Assembly (NCBI GenBank): GCA_020026285.1
Contig: JAHHQS010000022.1
Coordinates: forward strand, 1-36,029
DNA from: Parabacteroides sp.
GTDB lineage: Bacteria > Bacteroidota > Bacteroidia > Bacteroidales > Tannerellaceae
Length of the DNA: 36,029 bases
Direction of reading: 5' to 3'
Shown: positions 24,426-33,900 of the stretch, piece after piece
Position numbering within the stretch: position 1 is the first letter of the stretch
Layout of the letters: every line of letters starts with the position of its first letter
Made by a program: the position numbers and the translations under genes
Notes under the pieces: model-generated
Told to the model about the DNA's origin: nothing
Database searches by the model: none
Seen by the model: only the letters and a program-made list of their open reading frames with translations

Positions 24426-25670
24426 TTACTTAATGGCCTCCATAATTTCAGGAAGAATCTTATCGGTTGCACCGACCTGACTGCTGACGAAATTACCGGA
24501 AGCATTACCCGCTTTCTCCAAAATATCCGGATTCATGATGAATTCGTTCAATTTATCTTCCAGTTCCTGCTGAGATTTGATGCTGAAACCTCCGCCAACT
24601 GCTATCAGATCTTTCGCTTCCTTGAACTTCTTGTAGTTTGGACCAAAGATAACGGGAACGCCATAAACGGCTGCTTCCAGCGTGTTATGGATTCCGACTC
24701 CGAAACCTCCTCCGATATAAGCGATTTCGCCGTATCGATAGATAGAGGAAAGCAATCCGAAGTTATCGATAATCAGACAATCTTTATTTTCCAGATCCTT
24801 TTCGGAATTCACTTCTGAAAGACGGATGAATGAACGTTCTAATAATGAACAGATAGAAACCAAATGCCCTTCGTGTATTTCGTGAGGAGCGATAATCAGT
24901 TTGATTCGTTTCTGTTTATTGAAATATGGGAGAAGAATATTCTCATCTAAAGGCCAGGAACTGCCGGCTACAATGGTCAGTTGTTTTTCTCCTTTTTCGT
25001 TGTGTACAAACTTTTCTATTAAAGGAAGTTCTTTTGCCTGATTGCGAACATCCTGTACTCGGTCAAACCGAGTATCTCCTGTGACAGAAACGTTGTTAAT
25101 GCCATATTCTGCCAATAATTCTTTAGAACGTTCGTCCTGTACATAAATGTGGTTGAAATTGAAAAGCATTTTACGATATGGTGCTCCGAACCACTGGAAG
25201 AATAATTGTTCCTGACGGAAGATAGCAGAAATGATAAATACCGGAATGTTCCGTTTCTTTAAAGCTGACAGATAATTTCCCCAGAATTCATATTTGATGA
25301 ATACGGCTGCAACCGGATTTGCCAGTTTTAAGAATTTATTGACGCGATAAGGTGTATCGAACGGCAAATAACAGATTACATCAGCTCCGGTGTAATTCTT
25401 TCTTACTTCATAACCGGAAGGCGAGAAGAAAGTCAACAATATTTTGTATTGAGGATACTGAGCTTTTATTTTTTCTATCATTGGTCTGCCTTGTTCGAAT
25501 TCGCCTAAAGAAGCAGCATGGAACCAAATGTATTTTTCTCCAGGTACGATTTTAGATCTTAGAATCTGATTGGTTCTCCATTGTCCAAGTCTCATGGTGC
25601 GAGCTTTCTTATGGAAAGGAGATATCAGTTCTATGATAAGGGAATATAAATGGATAAGTAAGCTATACAT
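24426..25670 (-). CDS. waaA: 3-deoxy-D-manno-octulosonic acid (Kdo) transferase
   Basis: Transfers Kdo from CMP-Kdo to lipid A precursor at the cytoplasmic face of the inner membrane. The 414-aa product starts with a hydrophobic anchor (residues 2-18). It has the signature WFHAASLGEFEQGRP (about 49-63, with the proposed catalytic Glu), FSPSGYEVRKNYTGAD, FIKYEFWGNYL and, in the second GT-B domain, VAGSSWPLDE, IIAPHEIHEGH, YIGGGFGVGIHNTLEAAVYGVPVIFGPNYKKFKEA. It lies 77 bases downstream of gltX on the same strand, with a hairpin between and no TAnnTTTG box seen, so partial read-through from gltX is plausible. Confidence 0.95.
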   Translation of the reverse strand: MYSLLIHLYSLIIELISPFHKKARTMRLGQWRTNQILRSKIVPGEKYIWFHAASLGEFEQGRPMIEKIKAQYPQYKILLTFFSPSGYEVRKNYTGADVICYLPFDTPYRVNKFLKLANPVAAVFIKYEFWGNYLSALKKRNIPVFIISAIFRQEQLFFQWFGAPYRKMLFNFNHIYVQDERSKELLAEYGINNVSVTGDTRFDRVQDVRNQAKELPLIEKFVHNEKGEKQLTIVAGSSWPLDENILLPYFNKQKRIKLIIAPHEIHEGHLVSICSLLERSFIRLSEVNSEKDLENKDCLIIDNFGLLSSIYRYGEIAYIGGGFGVGIHNTLEAAVYGVPVIFGPNYKKFKEAKDLIAVGGGFSIKSQQELEDKLNEFIMNPDILEKAGNASGNFVSSQVGATDKILPEIMEAIK

Positions 25671-25693
25671 ACTTGATATTTTATTTATACAAG

Positions 25694-25734
25694 AATGACA
25701 ATGTGATGTTTAATTAAACAAGCACATTGTCATT
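25694..25734. terminator. long hairpin between gltX and waaA
   Basis: A perfect 12-bp stem (25694-25705 with 25723-25734; AATGACAATGTG) encloses a nested 14-base palindrome TGTTTAATTAAACA (25707-25720). On the minus strand, the transcribed one, only a weak T tract follows (CTTGTATAAAT), while the plus strand has TTTCTTTATTTT. It may terminate only part of the gltX transcripts. Confidence 0.6.
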
Positions 25735-25747
25735 TCTTTATTTTGAA

Positions 25748-27265
25748 TTATCCTAATACTTCGATAGCCTTTTGTATTCGGCGAATGGTTTCCTCCTTAC
25801 CTAATGCTTCAGTAATATCGAAAATATGTGGACCTTTACCTTCTCCAACCAAAGCCAGACGAGTAGCATTCATGATGTTACCTAAATGATAACCTTTGCT
25901 TTCGATCCATGCCATAGATGCATTTTCTGTACTTTCGATATCGAATGGTTCGTGAGCACGTAAAACTTCAATGAATTCAGTAAGCTGTGCAGCACTGTCT
26001 TCCTTCCAACGTTTCTTACGAGTTTTAGCGTCGTATTCTGTCGGGGCAACAAAGAAGAAAGCACATACGCTCCACAAGTCTTTGATGAAGCTTACACGAT
26101 CTTTCATCATGCCAACTACTTTTTCTACGTATGCAGGATCAGGATCGATTCCGTGTTCTTTAATTACAGGAATGAATAATTCTGCAATTTCTTTGTTGTT
26201 TTTTTTCTGTATATATTGGTGATTAAACCATTTACCTTTTTCATAATCGAATTTGGCACCGCTCTTACTACAGTGAGTCAGGTTGAAAGCCTTGATCAAT
26301 TCTTCCATGCTCATTACTTCCTGATCGTTTCCTGGATTCCATCCAAGTAAAGCCAGGAAGTTAACAACAGCTTCAGGAAGATAACCACTTTCACGATAGC
26401 CTGAAGAGATATCACCTGTCTTAGGATCGTGCCATTCCAATGGGAATACAGGGAAACCAAGACGGTCACCATCTCGCTTGCTTAATTTACCGTTACCTTC
26501 TGGCTTTAATAAAAGAGAAAGGTGAGCAAATTCAGGCATTGTATCAGCCCAACCGAAATAACGATATAAAAGAACGTGCAAAGGAGCACTTGGCAACCAT
26601 TCTTCACCACGGATAACGTGAGAAACTTCCATCAAATGGTCGTCTACGATATTAGCAAGATGATAGGTTGGCAATTGATCGGCTGATTTATAAAGAACTT
26701 TATCATCCAGGATAGAAGAATTGATAACAACTTCTCCACGGATCAAATCGTTTACATGAACATCTTCGTTTGGTTCGATTTTGACACGAACAACATACTG
26801 ATGACCTGATTCGATTAATTCTTTTGTTTCTTCAGCTGATAAAGTTAAAGAGTTGCGCATTTGCAGGCGAGTAGAAGCATCGTACTGGAAATTAGGAATT
26901 TCTTTTCTCTTAGCCTCTAATTCTTCCGGAGTATCGAATGCGATATAAGCATGATCAGCATCAAGTAACTGCTTAACATATTTCTTATAAATTTCACGAC
27001 GTTCGCTCTGACGGTAAGGACCATAATTTCCCCCGAAGTTTACGCCTTCGTCAAAATGAATACCTAACCATGTAAGTGCTTCAATAATATAATCTTCTGC
27101 TCCAGGAACGAAACGATGAGAGTCTGTATCTTCGATACGAAGAATCAAATCTCCTCCATTTTGTTTAGCGAATAAGTAATTGTATAATGCTGTACGAACA
27201 CCTCCGATATGCAATGCTCCAGTTGGACTGGGTGCAAAACGTACTCTAACTTTTCTTTGAGTCAT
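25748..27265 (-). CDS. gltX: glutamyl-tRNA synthetase
   Basis: Class I synthetase charging tRNA-Glu; 505 aa from the ATG at 27265. It shows [22 protein letters not shown] (HIGH-like motif HIGG), the [20 protein letters not shown] region, and KLSKRDGDR as the KMSKS motif, with a C-terminal helical anticodon-binding domain. The frame is open 25 codons further upstream to 27340, but the family starts at [15 protein letters not shown] and a -7 box lies between the two ATGs, so 27265 is chosen. It is divergent from the PgpH-like gene. Confidence 0.96.
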   Translation of the reverse strand: MTQRKVRVRFAPSPTGALHIGGVRTALYNYLFAKQNGGDLILRIEDTDSHRFVPGAEDYIIEALTWLGIHFDEGVNFGGNYGPYRQSERREIYKKYVKQLLDADHAYIAFDTPEELEAKRKEIPNFQYDASTRLQMRNSLTLSAEETKELIESGHQYVVRVKIEPNEDVHVNDLIRGEVVINSSILDDKVLYKSADQLPTYHLANIVDDHLMEVSHVIRGEEWLPSAPLHVLLYRYFGWADTMPEFAHLSLLLKPEGNGKLSKRDGDRLGFPVFPLEWHDPKTGDISSGYRESGYLPEAVVNFLALLGWNPGNDQEVMSMEELIKAFNLTHCSKSGAKFDYEKGKWFNHQYIQKKNNKEIAELFIPVIKEHGIDPDPAYVEKVVGMMKDRVSFIKDLWSVCAFFFVAPTEYDAKTRKKRWKEDSAAQLTEFIEVLRAHEPFDIESTENASMAWIESKGYHLGNIMNATRLALVGEGKGPHIFDITEALGKEETIRRIQKAIEVLG

Positions 27266-27294
27266 AATTATTGTTGGATTAAATAATAATGCGA

Positions 27295-27302
27295 CAAAAT
27301 TA
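27295..27302 (-). promoter_or_regulatory. -7 promoter box of gltX
   Basis: CAAAATTA on the plus strand reads TAATTTTG on the minus strand and fits TAnnTTTG. It predicts a leader of about 25 bases. On the plus strand a near-match TACATTTC (27336-27343) may serve the divergent gene. Confidence 0.5.
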
Positions 27303-27351
27303 CTCCTTTTTTTTCTGTTAGTAAACTTTTTTGTGTACATTTCGCTTTCAA

Positions 27352-29397
27352 ATGAATTATGATATGAATATTAAGAATTATAATGTACATCCTTCCATTT
27401 ATTTTATCATAGCTGCATTACTGATGGCTTATTTCTTCCCTAGAGAAGTAAAATTTAAATATCAATTTTATGAAGGTAAACCTTGGCGTTATGGTTTGTT
27501 GACGGCTCCGACCAATTTCCCTATTTATAAGACTGATGAACAGGTAAAAGAAGAGCAGGATAGTGTCTTGAGTGATTTCCGTCCTTACTATCGGATGAAT
27601 CAGGAGGTTGAGGCAACCCAACTGGATAAATTAAAAAACGATTATAATGATCGGTTAAGCAAGACAGTGAAATCTCCTTACATGCATTATATTGACAGAA
27701 TGCTGCAGAAACTTTATTCGAATGGTATTGTTTCTTCGCAAGATTTTGAAGATTTGCATGCGCAGAAATATACAACAATCAATTTGCTGAAGAATACCAT
27801 TTCTTCACCTCATTATGTTGCGGATTTCTTTACAATTAAATCTGCTTATGAATTTATTATCAATAATTGTCCTTCTTATCTGAACAAGTCTTTGTTACAA
27901 TCGTGCGATATCAATAATTATCTGGAAGAAAACGTCCATTTCGATGAGGAGATGACGAATCGTGTCAAAAATGAGATGTTGCAACGCGTACCTATTTCAA
28001 CAGGGGTTGTGCAGGTTGGAGAAAAGATTGTGGATCGTGGTGAGATTGTTGATTCGCATACCTATAATGTATTGCGTTCGTTAAAGCAGGTTTATGAATC
28101 GAAATCAGGAGGAAACCAGAGGCACAATTTAATGTTGACCGGACAGATTATTCTTGTCTTTGGTATATTATTCTGTCTGTGGGTTTATTTGTTACTGTTT
28201 CGAATTCGATATATGCGAAACAGACTGAATACTTTCTTTCTTATTTCGTGTGTATTCGTTCCTGTTTTGCTTACGGAATTATGTGTAACGTACGGACTTT
28301 TGAATGTTTATGTGATTCCTTACGCTATTGTTCCTATTGTTATCAGAACATTTTTTGATACCAGAACAGCTCTGTTCGTACATAATATAGTCGTACTGAT
28401 CAGTTCAGTCATGGTCCCTTTCCCTCATGAATTTCTGATTCTTCAGCTTATAGCCGGAATGGTTGTTACTTTCGGACTACGAGAACTGTCGGAACGGTCC
28501 CAGTTGATGCGTTGTTCTTTCTTTGTATTCTTGTCGTATTCACTGTCTTATTTAGGATTGGTATTATATCAGGATGCAGATTTTGATAAGATTCAATGGG
28601 TAATGTTCCTGTATTTCGGTATTAACTTAGTGTTGTTGATGTTCTCTTATCTGTTGGTTTATCTGTTGGAAAAGATGTTTGGTTATCTGTCTTCTATAAC
28701 TTTGGTTGAATTATCCAATATTAATTCCGGCTTATTAAAGAAACTGAGTGAAACTTGTCCGGGAACATTCCAGCATTCTCTTCAGGTTTCCATTATAGCT
28801 TCCGAAGCCGCTGTGAAAATTGGAGCAAATGCCCAGCTGGTTCGTACAGGGGCCATGTACCATGATATCGGAAAAATGGCAAATCCGGTCTTCTTTACGG
28901 AAAATCAGAATCAGAATAATCCTCATGACGATTTATCATTCGAACAAAGCGCACAGTTGGTAATCAGTCATGTGACAGAAGGAGTGAAGATTGCAGAAAA
29001 GGCTTCGCTGCCAAAAGAAATCATCGATTTTATACGTACACATCATGGACGGGGAAAAGCCAAATATTTCTATAATTCATATAAAAATAAATATCCTGAT
29101 CGAGAGATCAATGATGAAATGTTTACTTATCCGGGACCGAATCCATTTTCAAAGGAAACGGCAATTGTTATGATGGCCGACTCGGTGGAAGCTGCTTCCC
29201 GAAGTTTGAAGGAGCATACTGTGGATGGAATTAGCAATCTTGTGAATAAGATTATCGATACGCAGATAGCTGATGGATTATTGAAAAATGCTCCGTTGAC
29301 ATTCCGAGATGTAGAATCAGTGAAACGAGTCTTTATTGAAAAACTGAAGATAATGTATCATACCAGGATTACTTATCCGGATTTAAAGAAGAAGTGA
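27352..29397 (+). CDS. 7TM-HD family protein, PgpH-like cyclic-di-AMP phosphodiesterase
   Basis: Inner-membrane protein of about 681 aa with the PgpH architecture: one N-terminal transmembrane helix (about 15-28), an extracytoplasmic 7TMR-HDED region (about 30-265), a block of seven transmembrane segments (about 267-455), and a cytoplasmic HD domain. In the last, [38 protein letters not shown] and [13 protein letters not shown] supply the His and Asp metal ligands. Characterised PgpH proteins hydrolyse c-di-AMP, the likely reaction here. The first ATG is 27352; ATG 27364 would fit better if the near-match -7 box at 27336-27343 is used, and an in-frame TTG at 27331 is rejected. A terminator follows. 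Confidence 0.9.
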   Translation: MNYDMNIKNYNVHPSIYFIIAALLMAYFFPREVKFKYQFYEGKPWRYGLLTAPTNFPIYKTDEQVKEEQDSVLSDFRPYYRMNQEVEATQLDKLKNDYNDRLSKTVKSPYMHYIDRMLQKLYSNGIVSSQDFEDLHAQKYTTINLLKNTISSPHYVADFFTIKSAYEFIINNCPSYLNKSLLQSCDINNYLEENVHFDEEMTNRVKNEMLQRVPISTGVVQVGEKIVDRGEIVDSHTYNVLRSLKQVYESKSGGNQRHNLMLTGQIILVFGILFCLWVYLLLFRIRYMRNRLNTFFLISCVFVPVLLTELCVTYGLLNVYVIPYAIVPIVIRTFFDTRTALFVHNIVVLISSVMVPFPHEFLILQLIAGMVVTFGLRELSERSQLMRCSFFVFLSYSLSYLGLVLYQDADFDKIQWVMFLYFGINLVLLMFSYLLVYLLEKMFGYLSSITLVELSNINSGLLKKLSETCPGTFQHSLQVSIIASEAAVKIGANAQLVRTGAMYHDIGKMANPVFFTENQNQNNPHDDLSFEQSAQLVISHVTEGVKIAEKASLPKEIIDFIRTHHGRGKAKYFYNSYKNKYPDREINDEMFTYPGPNPFSKETAIVMMADSVEAASRSLKEHTVDGISNLVNKIIDTQIADGLLKNAPLTFRDVESVKRVFIEKLKIMYHTRITYPDLKKK

Positions 29398-29409
29398 TTG
29401 TAAAAAAGG

Positions 29410-29466
29410 AAATCCTTTCATTAAATTTCCAATCGATAAAGAGGAAATAAAATGAAAGGATTTTTT
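29410..29466 (+). terminator. two-tier terminator of the PgpH-like gene
   Basis: The outer stem pairs 13 bp perfectly (29410-29422 with 29451-29463; core ATCCTTTCATT) and an inner stem ATTTCC/GGAAAT (29425-29430 with 29443-29448) stacks inside it. A T-run follows. Confidence 0.85.
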
Positions 29467-29540
29467 GTATGAGTAATTTCTAAGGTTATATATGAATCTG
29501 TTTTTATAGTAATCAGAAAAGTATTTATAGACTTTTTTGT

Positions 29541-30161
29541 TTACAGATTACAGAAGAATGAAACGAAGAAAGGCATACTTATATTGATCAATAATCCATG
29601 TAAGATTGCGATTGGGACAGCGTTCATTCCACAATATTTCGTAATGACAGCTAAGGAAACATCAGAAGATCCGATACCAGCAGCTGATATTGGTGCCAAT
29701 AAACCGAAATGTTTTCGTAAAAATGGAGCAAATATCAAAGCAAACATCTCACGAAAAATATTCGATAATAAAGCGATAGTTCCTAATTCTGTTGCTAATT
29801 GAACACCAAGGCTGGCTGTTTTCAATTGAGTAATCAGAATGGAAGAAACGGAATAATAAGCAAATCCACAACCAACGGCCATGCAGTCGAACGAAGTCCA
29901 GCGACTTAAAATAAATCCACCTAAAGCTGAAAAAAGAATGGTCCCTGTAATGGTTGTCAAAGGAACCAGGAACATCTTCGGACTCAGTTGTGAGAAGAAT
30001 TCTTTGAAGTTCTGATTACAGCCGATATTCATTCCAATTAGAATCATTAATACATATAAAACTCCTAACGAAGCTTTATGTATATCAAAATCTACCATAT
30101 AATATGCACCAAGTGCACATCCTGAAAGGAAGAATCCTAAAGTTATAAGGCTACTTTTCAT
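29541..30161 (-). CDS. lysO: lysine exporter LysO, C-terminal half
   Basis: A 206-aa inner-membrane protein with about six hydrophobic segments. It matches the C-terminal two thirds of LysO (YbjE, DUF340): DCMAVGCGFAYYSVSSILITQL and APISAAGIGSSDVSLAVITKYCG carry the family's conserved Gly/Ser-rich segments. Together with the next gene it makes about 300 residues, the length of single-chain E. coli LysO (299). Its ATG overlaps the end of the N-terminal half by 11 bases, so translation is coupled. LysO exports L-lysine and thialysine. Confidence 0.88.
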   Translation of the reverse strand: MKSSLITLGFFLSGCALGAYYMVDFDIHKASLGVLYVLMILIGMNIGCNQNFKEFFSQLSPKMFLVPLTTITGTILFSALGGFILSRWTSFDCMAVGCGFAYYSVSSILITQLKTASLGVQLATELGTIALLSNIFREMFALIFAPFLRKHFGLLAPISAAGIGSSDVSLAVITKYCGMNAVPIAILHGLLINISMPFFVSFFCNL

Positions 30162-30435
30162 GTTTGTCTCCTTTCTTAAAATAAAAATGATAAAGTAAAA
30201 TAGAGGCTGTTATACTTCCAAAAACACTTAAAGAAGCTATTACTGCAGCTTGTTCACAGAAATAGAAAAGATTACTGATAATCATCTTGTTTATACCGAT
30301 AGATAATCCCAAAAGAAATAACAATACACACACAACAATGTGAATAAGCATTGGTAGCTTACGAATTTCAGAAAAATGTCTTAAAGGATAGCCTATTAAG
30401 GCTCCAAAACTCATTAATAAGATAAATGTAAACAT
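30151..30435 (-). CDS. lysO: lysine exporter LysO, N-terminal half
   Basis: A 94-aa membrane protein with three hydrophobic segments (about 1-16, 28-47, 64-84), corresponding to the N-terminal third of LysO (GYPLRHF, LFLLGLSIGINK). The split seems natural, not a recent frameshift: the downstream half has its own ATG inside an 11-base overlap, both parts end and begin in loops, and split LysO genes are familiar in Bacteroidota. AAGAGGT stands 8-9 bases before the start, an unusually good Shine-Dalgarno sequence for this window. The transcript leader is about 145 bases. Confidence 0.85.
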   Translation of the reverse strand: MFTFILLMSFGALIGYPLRHFSEIRKLPMLIHIVVCVLLFLLGLSIGINKMIISNLFYFCEQAAVIASLSVFGSITASILLYHFYFKKGDKHEK

Positions 30436-30585
30436 TTAAAATACCTCTTGAAAATAATCTGATATAACATTCAATCTACTAAATATTATATACTTATGAT
30501 TTTGGATATGAATAGTATGATAAGATATATAATATAATAGTAGATGAAGTTATATATTGTAACCTAAACATCTTAAAAACGGATG

Positions 30586-30617
30586 CAAAACTATATTTAT
30601 CTTTGAAAACCACCAAA
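30586..30617 (-). promoter_or_regulatory. full consensus promoter of the lysO pair
   Basis: On the minus strand, TTTG (30614-30617), a 20-bp spacer and TAGTTTTG (30586-30593) form the best match in the window to TTTG-N19-21-TAnnTTTG. Transcription should begin near 30580, leaving an A+T-rich leader (30436-30580) in which I see no known riboswitch. Confidence 0.7.
30598..30605 (+). promoter_or_regulatory. divergent plus-strand -7 box facing the small ORF
   Basis: TATCTTTG fits TAnnTTTG and stands back to back with the lysO -7 box, four bases away. The predicted start near 30611 lies within the lysO promoter, so the two would exclude each other. No -33 TTTG is seen for this direction. Confidence 0.45.
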
Positions 30618-30621
30618 CATT

Positions 30622-30735
30622 ATGCAGAAAAAATATTTCTTGCTTACGAATTGTAACTTATTCGGCTTATATGGCTATTTGATTTGTACTTTTTGGGGCA
30701 TTTTGGTTAATATCACAAAAAATGAATATGTATAA
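30622..30735 (+). CDS. possible 37-aa single-helix membrane peptide
   Basis: The frame starts ATG 17 bases after the -7 box TATCTTTG and ends TAA at 30733-30735 inside a palindrome. The predicted peptide begins MQKKYFLLTN and contains a hydrophobic stretch LFGLYGYLICTFWGILV (13-29) followed by a polar tail, as in small inner-membrane proteins. Against it: no family is recognised, there is no Shine-Dalgarno sequence (common here), and an open frame of 37 codons can arise by chance in A+T-rich DNA. It is an alternative that the transcript is non-coding. Confidence 0.3.
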   Translation: MQKKYFLLTNCNLFGLYGYLICTFWGILVNITKNEYV

Positions 30736-30774
30736 TTATACATAAGTATTCATCTTTTCTTGTGAAAAAAGATG
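30722..30774. repeat. two adjacent hairpins in the lysO/phosphatase gap
   Basis: A perfect 18-base palindrome TATGTATAATTATACATA (30727-30744) is flanked by ATGAATA / TATTCAT. Next to it CATCTTTT (30751-30758) pairs with AAAAGATG (30767-30774). Neither has a strong T-run after it. The rest of the gap, 30775-30834, shows no further feature. Confidence 0.5.
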
Positions 30775-30834
30775 AGAATATGAAATATTATGCATAAAAG
30801 TGATAAGATAGGTTTCGTTTTGGTTTAAATAAAT

Positions 30835-30871
30835 CCTCATCATTCCTTTAAATGAAGGAGAAATGATGAGG
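30835..30871 (-). terminator. terminator of the priA-phosphatase operon
   Basis: CCTCATCATT (30835-30844) pairs perfectly with AATGATGAGG (30862-30871), with an inner CCTT/AAGG. On the minus strand ATTTATTTAAA follows. It lies 20 bases past the phosphatase stop. Confidence 0.7.
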
Positions 30872-30890
30872 TTACATTTTTATAGTTGGT

Positions 30891-31373
30891 TTATTTTTTT
30901 TGTTCTTCGCAATAATTCAGCAAGCCGCTGCAAGCATCTTCTAAAAGATCTAAAACCAGCTCGAAACCTTCTGCTCCGCTGTAGTAAGGATCGGGAACAT
31001 AATCATATAAGCGATTGGTCGAGAACTCTGTCATCTGGTGAATCTTTTCCATGGACTCCAGACTTGGTGCTTTATCTTTTAAATCCTGAATATTACGATT
31101 GTCCATTCCGATAATCAGGTCGAAGTCGAAGAAATCTTCTGTGCAGACCGGACGAGATATAGAATCCAATCTGTAACCACGACGGATGGCGTGAGCTTTC
31201 ATTCGTGGATCGGCTCCTTCTCCTTTGTGATAACCAATGATTCCTGCTGAATCTATTTTGTATTTCTTTTCGAGTCCGGCATCTTTTACCAGTTTCTGCA
31301 TCACCGCTTCGGCCGATGGAGAACGACAGATATTACCTAGACAAACAAACAAGATTTTATATTTCTTTTCCAT
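30891..31373 (-). CDS. low-molecular-weight protein tyrosine phosphatase
   Basis: A 160-aa cytoplasmic phosphatase. The P-loop C11-LGNIC-R17-S (C-x5-R) is at the N-terminus and the general acid D128 is in the DPYY motif near the end, the exact family layout. In many bacteria such enzymes dephosphorylate tyrosine kinases of capsule synthesis or arginine-phosphorylated proteins; no kinase lies nearby. It starts 34 bases after priA on the same strand and probably shares its transcript. Confidence 0.94.
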   Translation of the reverse strand: MEKKYKILFVCLGNICRSPSAEAVMQKLVKDAGLEKKYKIDSAGIIGYHKGEGADPRMKAHAIRRGYRLDSISRPVCTEDFFDFDLIIGMDNRNIQDLKDKAPSLESMEKIHQMTEFSTNRLYDYVPDPYYSGAEGFELVLDLLEDACSGLLNYCEEQKK

Positions 31374-31407
31374 GATTCAAATATTTGATGATTGATAAAT
31401 GTTTTAT

Positions 31408-33873
31408 TTATAACGGATCGACATCGTAGTGAACTATCAGATGACGGAAATTAGGATCGCTTTTCATTTCATTGTAAATACGGTCCAATAAGTTTCGTAC
31501 GGCCGGAATAGAGGCAGCTATTTCTATTTTCATGACAATCTTACGGATGTGCAGACTTTGTATGAACGAAATAGGCGGTGTTACCGGACCGAGAACACGA
31601 TCACCAAGATGTTTTCTCAGTTTTTCGGCGTAAGTTCTTGCCTGAATATCTAATATGGCGTTATTTTTACTTCGAAGGACTAGCACAATCAGTCGGAAGT
31701 AAGGCGGATAACGGAACATGCTTCGCTCTGCTAGCTGTGTCTTGACCATATCCTTGTAAGAACGCCGGGTAACCATTTCAATCAGTGGATGATCGGGTTG
31801 TGATGTCTGAAGAATAACAATACCTTTCTTGTCTCTTCGTCCGGTTCGTCCGCTTACCTGCATCATTAACTGGAATGCTCTTTCGTGAGCTCGGAAATCC
31901 GGATAGTTCATCAGTCCATCTGCATTGAGGATACCAACAACGCCTACGTTACCGAAATCCAGACCTTTTGAAATCATTTGGGTACCGATCAGAATCTGAG
32001 TCTTTCCTTTCTCAAAGTCTCCAATGATATGTTCATATGCTGTTCTTGTCCGTGCAGTATCCAGGTCCATGCGGACAGTTTTGGCATTTGGAAAATGAGA
32101 TTTGATTTCTTCTTCCACCTTTTCTGTCCCGAACCCCATCATCTGGAAATTAACGGAATGACATTCCGGACATTCGGTGGGAACATTGATCGTATATCCA
32201 CAATAATGACAGACTAGTTTGTTCTGAAACTTATGGTATGTCATGCTTACGTCACAATGCTGGCAACGTGGTATCAATCCGCAGTCCTTGCATTCAATCA
32301 TTGGAGCAAAACCTCGGCGATTCTGGAAGAGAATAACCTGCTGACCGGCCGAAAGAGCCTGTTCCATTTTCTCTATCAGAAGAGGAGAGAACAAAGTATC
32401 CTTCATAATCTTCTTTCGTCTGAGTTCCTTGATATTGACCGGAAGAATTTCAGGAGGTTCGGATGCTCCGAATCTGGATTTCAATTCAACCAGGCCGTAT
32501 TTTTCGGTTGCTGCATTAAAATAAGTATCGATTGATGGAGTTGCCGAGCCTAGCAGAACTTTTCCTCCGTGCATACTGGCTAGAACGATGGCGGCATTTC
32601 GAGCATTATACCTGGGGGCCGGATCCTGTTGCTTATAAGTTATCTCATGTTCTTCGTCTACAATGATTAATCCCAAACTGCGGAACGGAAGAAAGATAGA
32701 AGAACGAACACCTAGAACAAGCATTGGTTCATTTCCTTTCAGCAGTTTGTTCCATACTTCCACACGTTCGTTATCTGAAAATTTAGAATGGTAAACTAAC
32801 AACTTATCACCGAAAAACTTGCTCAGTCGATCGGTAATCTGTGTGGTAATAGCTATTTCCGGCAAGAGATACAGCACTTGTTTGCCGGCTTTCAGCATCT
32901 GATTGATCAGGTGAATATATATTTCAGTCTTTCCCGATGAGGTGACACCATGAAGCAGACAGACTTCTTTCTCGCAGAATATGTCCTGAATCTTCCAGAG
33001 CGCTCTCTTTTGTTCGTCCGATAAAGGATTTGGTTCCTGTAGTCGGCATACTTTCGATTGCAGTCGGCTCACTTCCTTTTCGTATGTTTCCAGAATACCA
33101 CGTTTCACTAGAGCGTTCAGAATAGCCGGACTTTGTCCGCTTTTCTCTAATAATTCCTTTTTGGATATTTCCTGTTTCAAGACAGGATTCAATGCATGGC
33201 TCAGATCCAGGAAAGAAATTAATAATTCCTCTTGTTTCTTGGCCTGTTTGATACAAAGGAAAGCTTCGTTCAATCTGTCTTCCGTTTCCCATGTGGAATT
33301 CAGACGAATGTATGTTTGAGTTTTAGGAGTAAATCCCTGCTTGATTTCTTCACTTACACCAACCGCTCCTTTACCCATTAAGGAAGCAATGACGGGAACA
33401 ATATTTCTAAGTCCGGTCTTCTTTTCAATATCCGAAACAGTCTGTTTCAATAACTTTTCGCTGAAAGTATTCAGTACGGCTGCTTCGTTTGGTTTTAAAG
33501 GTGAATCCGACTCAAAATCCGGATTGTAAGTCACTTTCGTTTCACTTTCCAGCTTTAAACCCGAAGGCAAAGCTGCTTTATATACATCTCCCAGTTTGCA
33601 GATATAATATGATGCTATCCATTCCCAAAAGCGAAGTTGCGGATGGCGCAGGATAGGAGTGGCATCGAGGAGTGCAAATATTTCCTTGATTTCGTATTCT
33701 GTCTGAGGAGAATTATCATGTACATGAATAACAATCGCCGTGTAAAAACGTTTCTTCCCGAAATGTACAATAACACGACAACCAGGAACAACCAAAGCTT
33801 TCAAATCTTCGGGTATCCGATAGGTATATTTATTCTCCAGTGGTAATGGGAGTATGACGTCAGCGTAATTCAT
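31408..33873 (-). CDS. priA: primosomal protein N' (replication restart helicase)
   Basis: A 3'-to-5' DNA helicase that reloads the replisome at stalled forks. The 821-aa product starts with the 3' DNA-binding domain (YADVILPLPLENKYTY). The helicase core has Walker A GVTSSGKTE, Walker B DEEHE, GSATPS, and the later ILIGTQMISKGLDF and QVSGRTGR. The zinc-binding cysteines run CKDCGLIPRCQHC and CHYC with CPEC, giving the paired zinc sites. The N-terminal sequence fits the family start, yet the -7 box is only 8 bases upstream, so the mRNA may be nearly leaderless. Confidence 0.96.
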   Translation of the reverse strand: MNYADVILPLPLENKYTYRIPEDLKALVVPGCRVIVHFGKKRFYTAIVIHVHDNSPQTEYEIKEIFALLDATPILRHPQLRFWEWIASYYICKLGDVYKAALPSGLKLESETKVTYNPDFESDSPLKPNEAAVLNTFSEKLLKQTVSDIEKKTGLRNIVPVIASLMGKGAVGVSEEIKQGFTPKTQTYIRLNSTWETEDRLNEAFLCIKQAKKQEELLISFLDLSHALNPVLKQEISKKELLEKSGQSPAILNALVKRGILETYEKEVSRLQSKVCRLQEPNPLSDEQKRALWKIQDIFCEKEVCLLHGVTSSGKTEIYIHLINQMLKAGKQVLYLLPEIAITTQITDRLSKFFGDKLLVYHSKFSDNERVEVWNKLLKGNEPMLVLGVRSSIFLPFRSLGLIIVDEEHEITYKQQDPAPRYNARNAAIVLASMHGGKVLLGSATPSIDTYFNAATEKYGLVELKSRFGASEPPEILPVNIKELRRKKIMKDTLFSPLLIEKMEQALSAGQQVILFQNRRGFAPMIECKDCGLIPRCQHCDVSMTYHKFQNKLVCHYCGYTINVPTECPECHSVNFQMMGFGTEKVEEEIKSHFPNAKTVRMDLDTARTRTAYEHIIGDFEKGKTQILIGTQMISKGLDFGNVGVVGILNADGLMNYPDFRAHERAFQLMMQVSGRTGRRDKKGIVILQTSQPDHPLIEMVTRRSYKDMVKTQLAERSMFRYPPYFRLIVLVLRSKNNAILDIQARTYAEKLRKHLGDRVLGPVTPPISFIQSLHIRKIVMKIEIAASIPAVRNLLDRIYNEMKSDPNFRHLIVHYDVDPL

Positions 33874-33880
33874 TGTTCGC

Positions 33881-33888
33881 CAAAGATA
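33881..33888 (-). promoter_or_regulatory. -7 promoter box of priA, abutting its start codon
   Basis: CAAAGATA on the plus strand reads TATCTTTG on the minus strand. Only 7 bases (33874-33880) separate it from the ATG at 33873, predicting a leader of about 0-4 bases. The -33 region falls in the preceding terminator stem, where CAAA (33912-33915) is a TTTG at a long 23-bp spacing. Confidence 0.45.
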
Positions 33889-33900
33889 CTAAAAATAAGT

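Noticed and set aside
30151..30161. Frameshift splitting a single lysO gene
   Set aside because: The downstream half has its own ATG in an 11-base overlap, the breakpoint lies between membrane segments, and total length matches the intact family, so a natural two-gene form is more likely.
30436..30580. Lysine riboswitch in the lysO leader
   Set aside because: The leader is A+T-rich and I could not find the conserved core or a convincing multi-helix fold.
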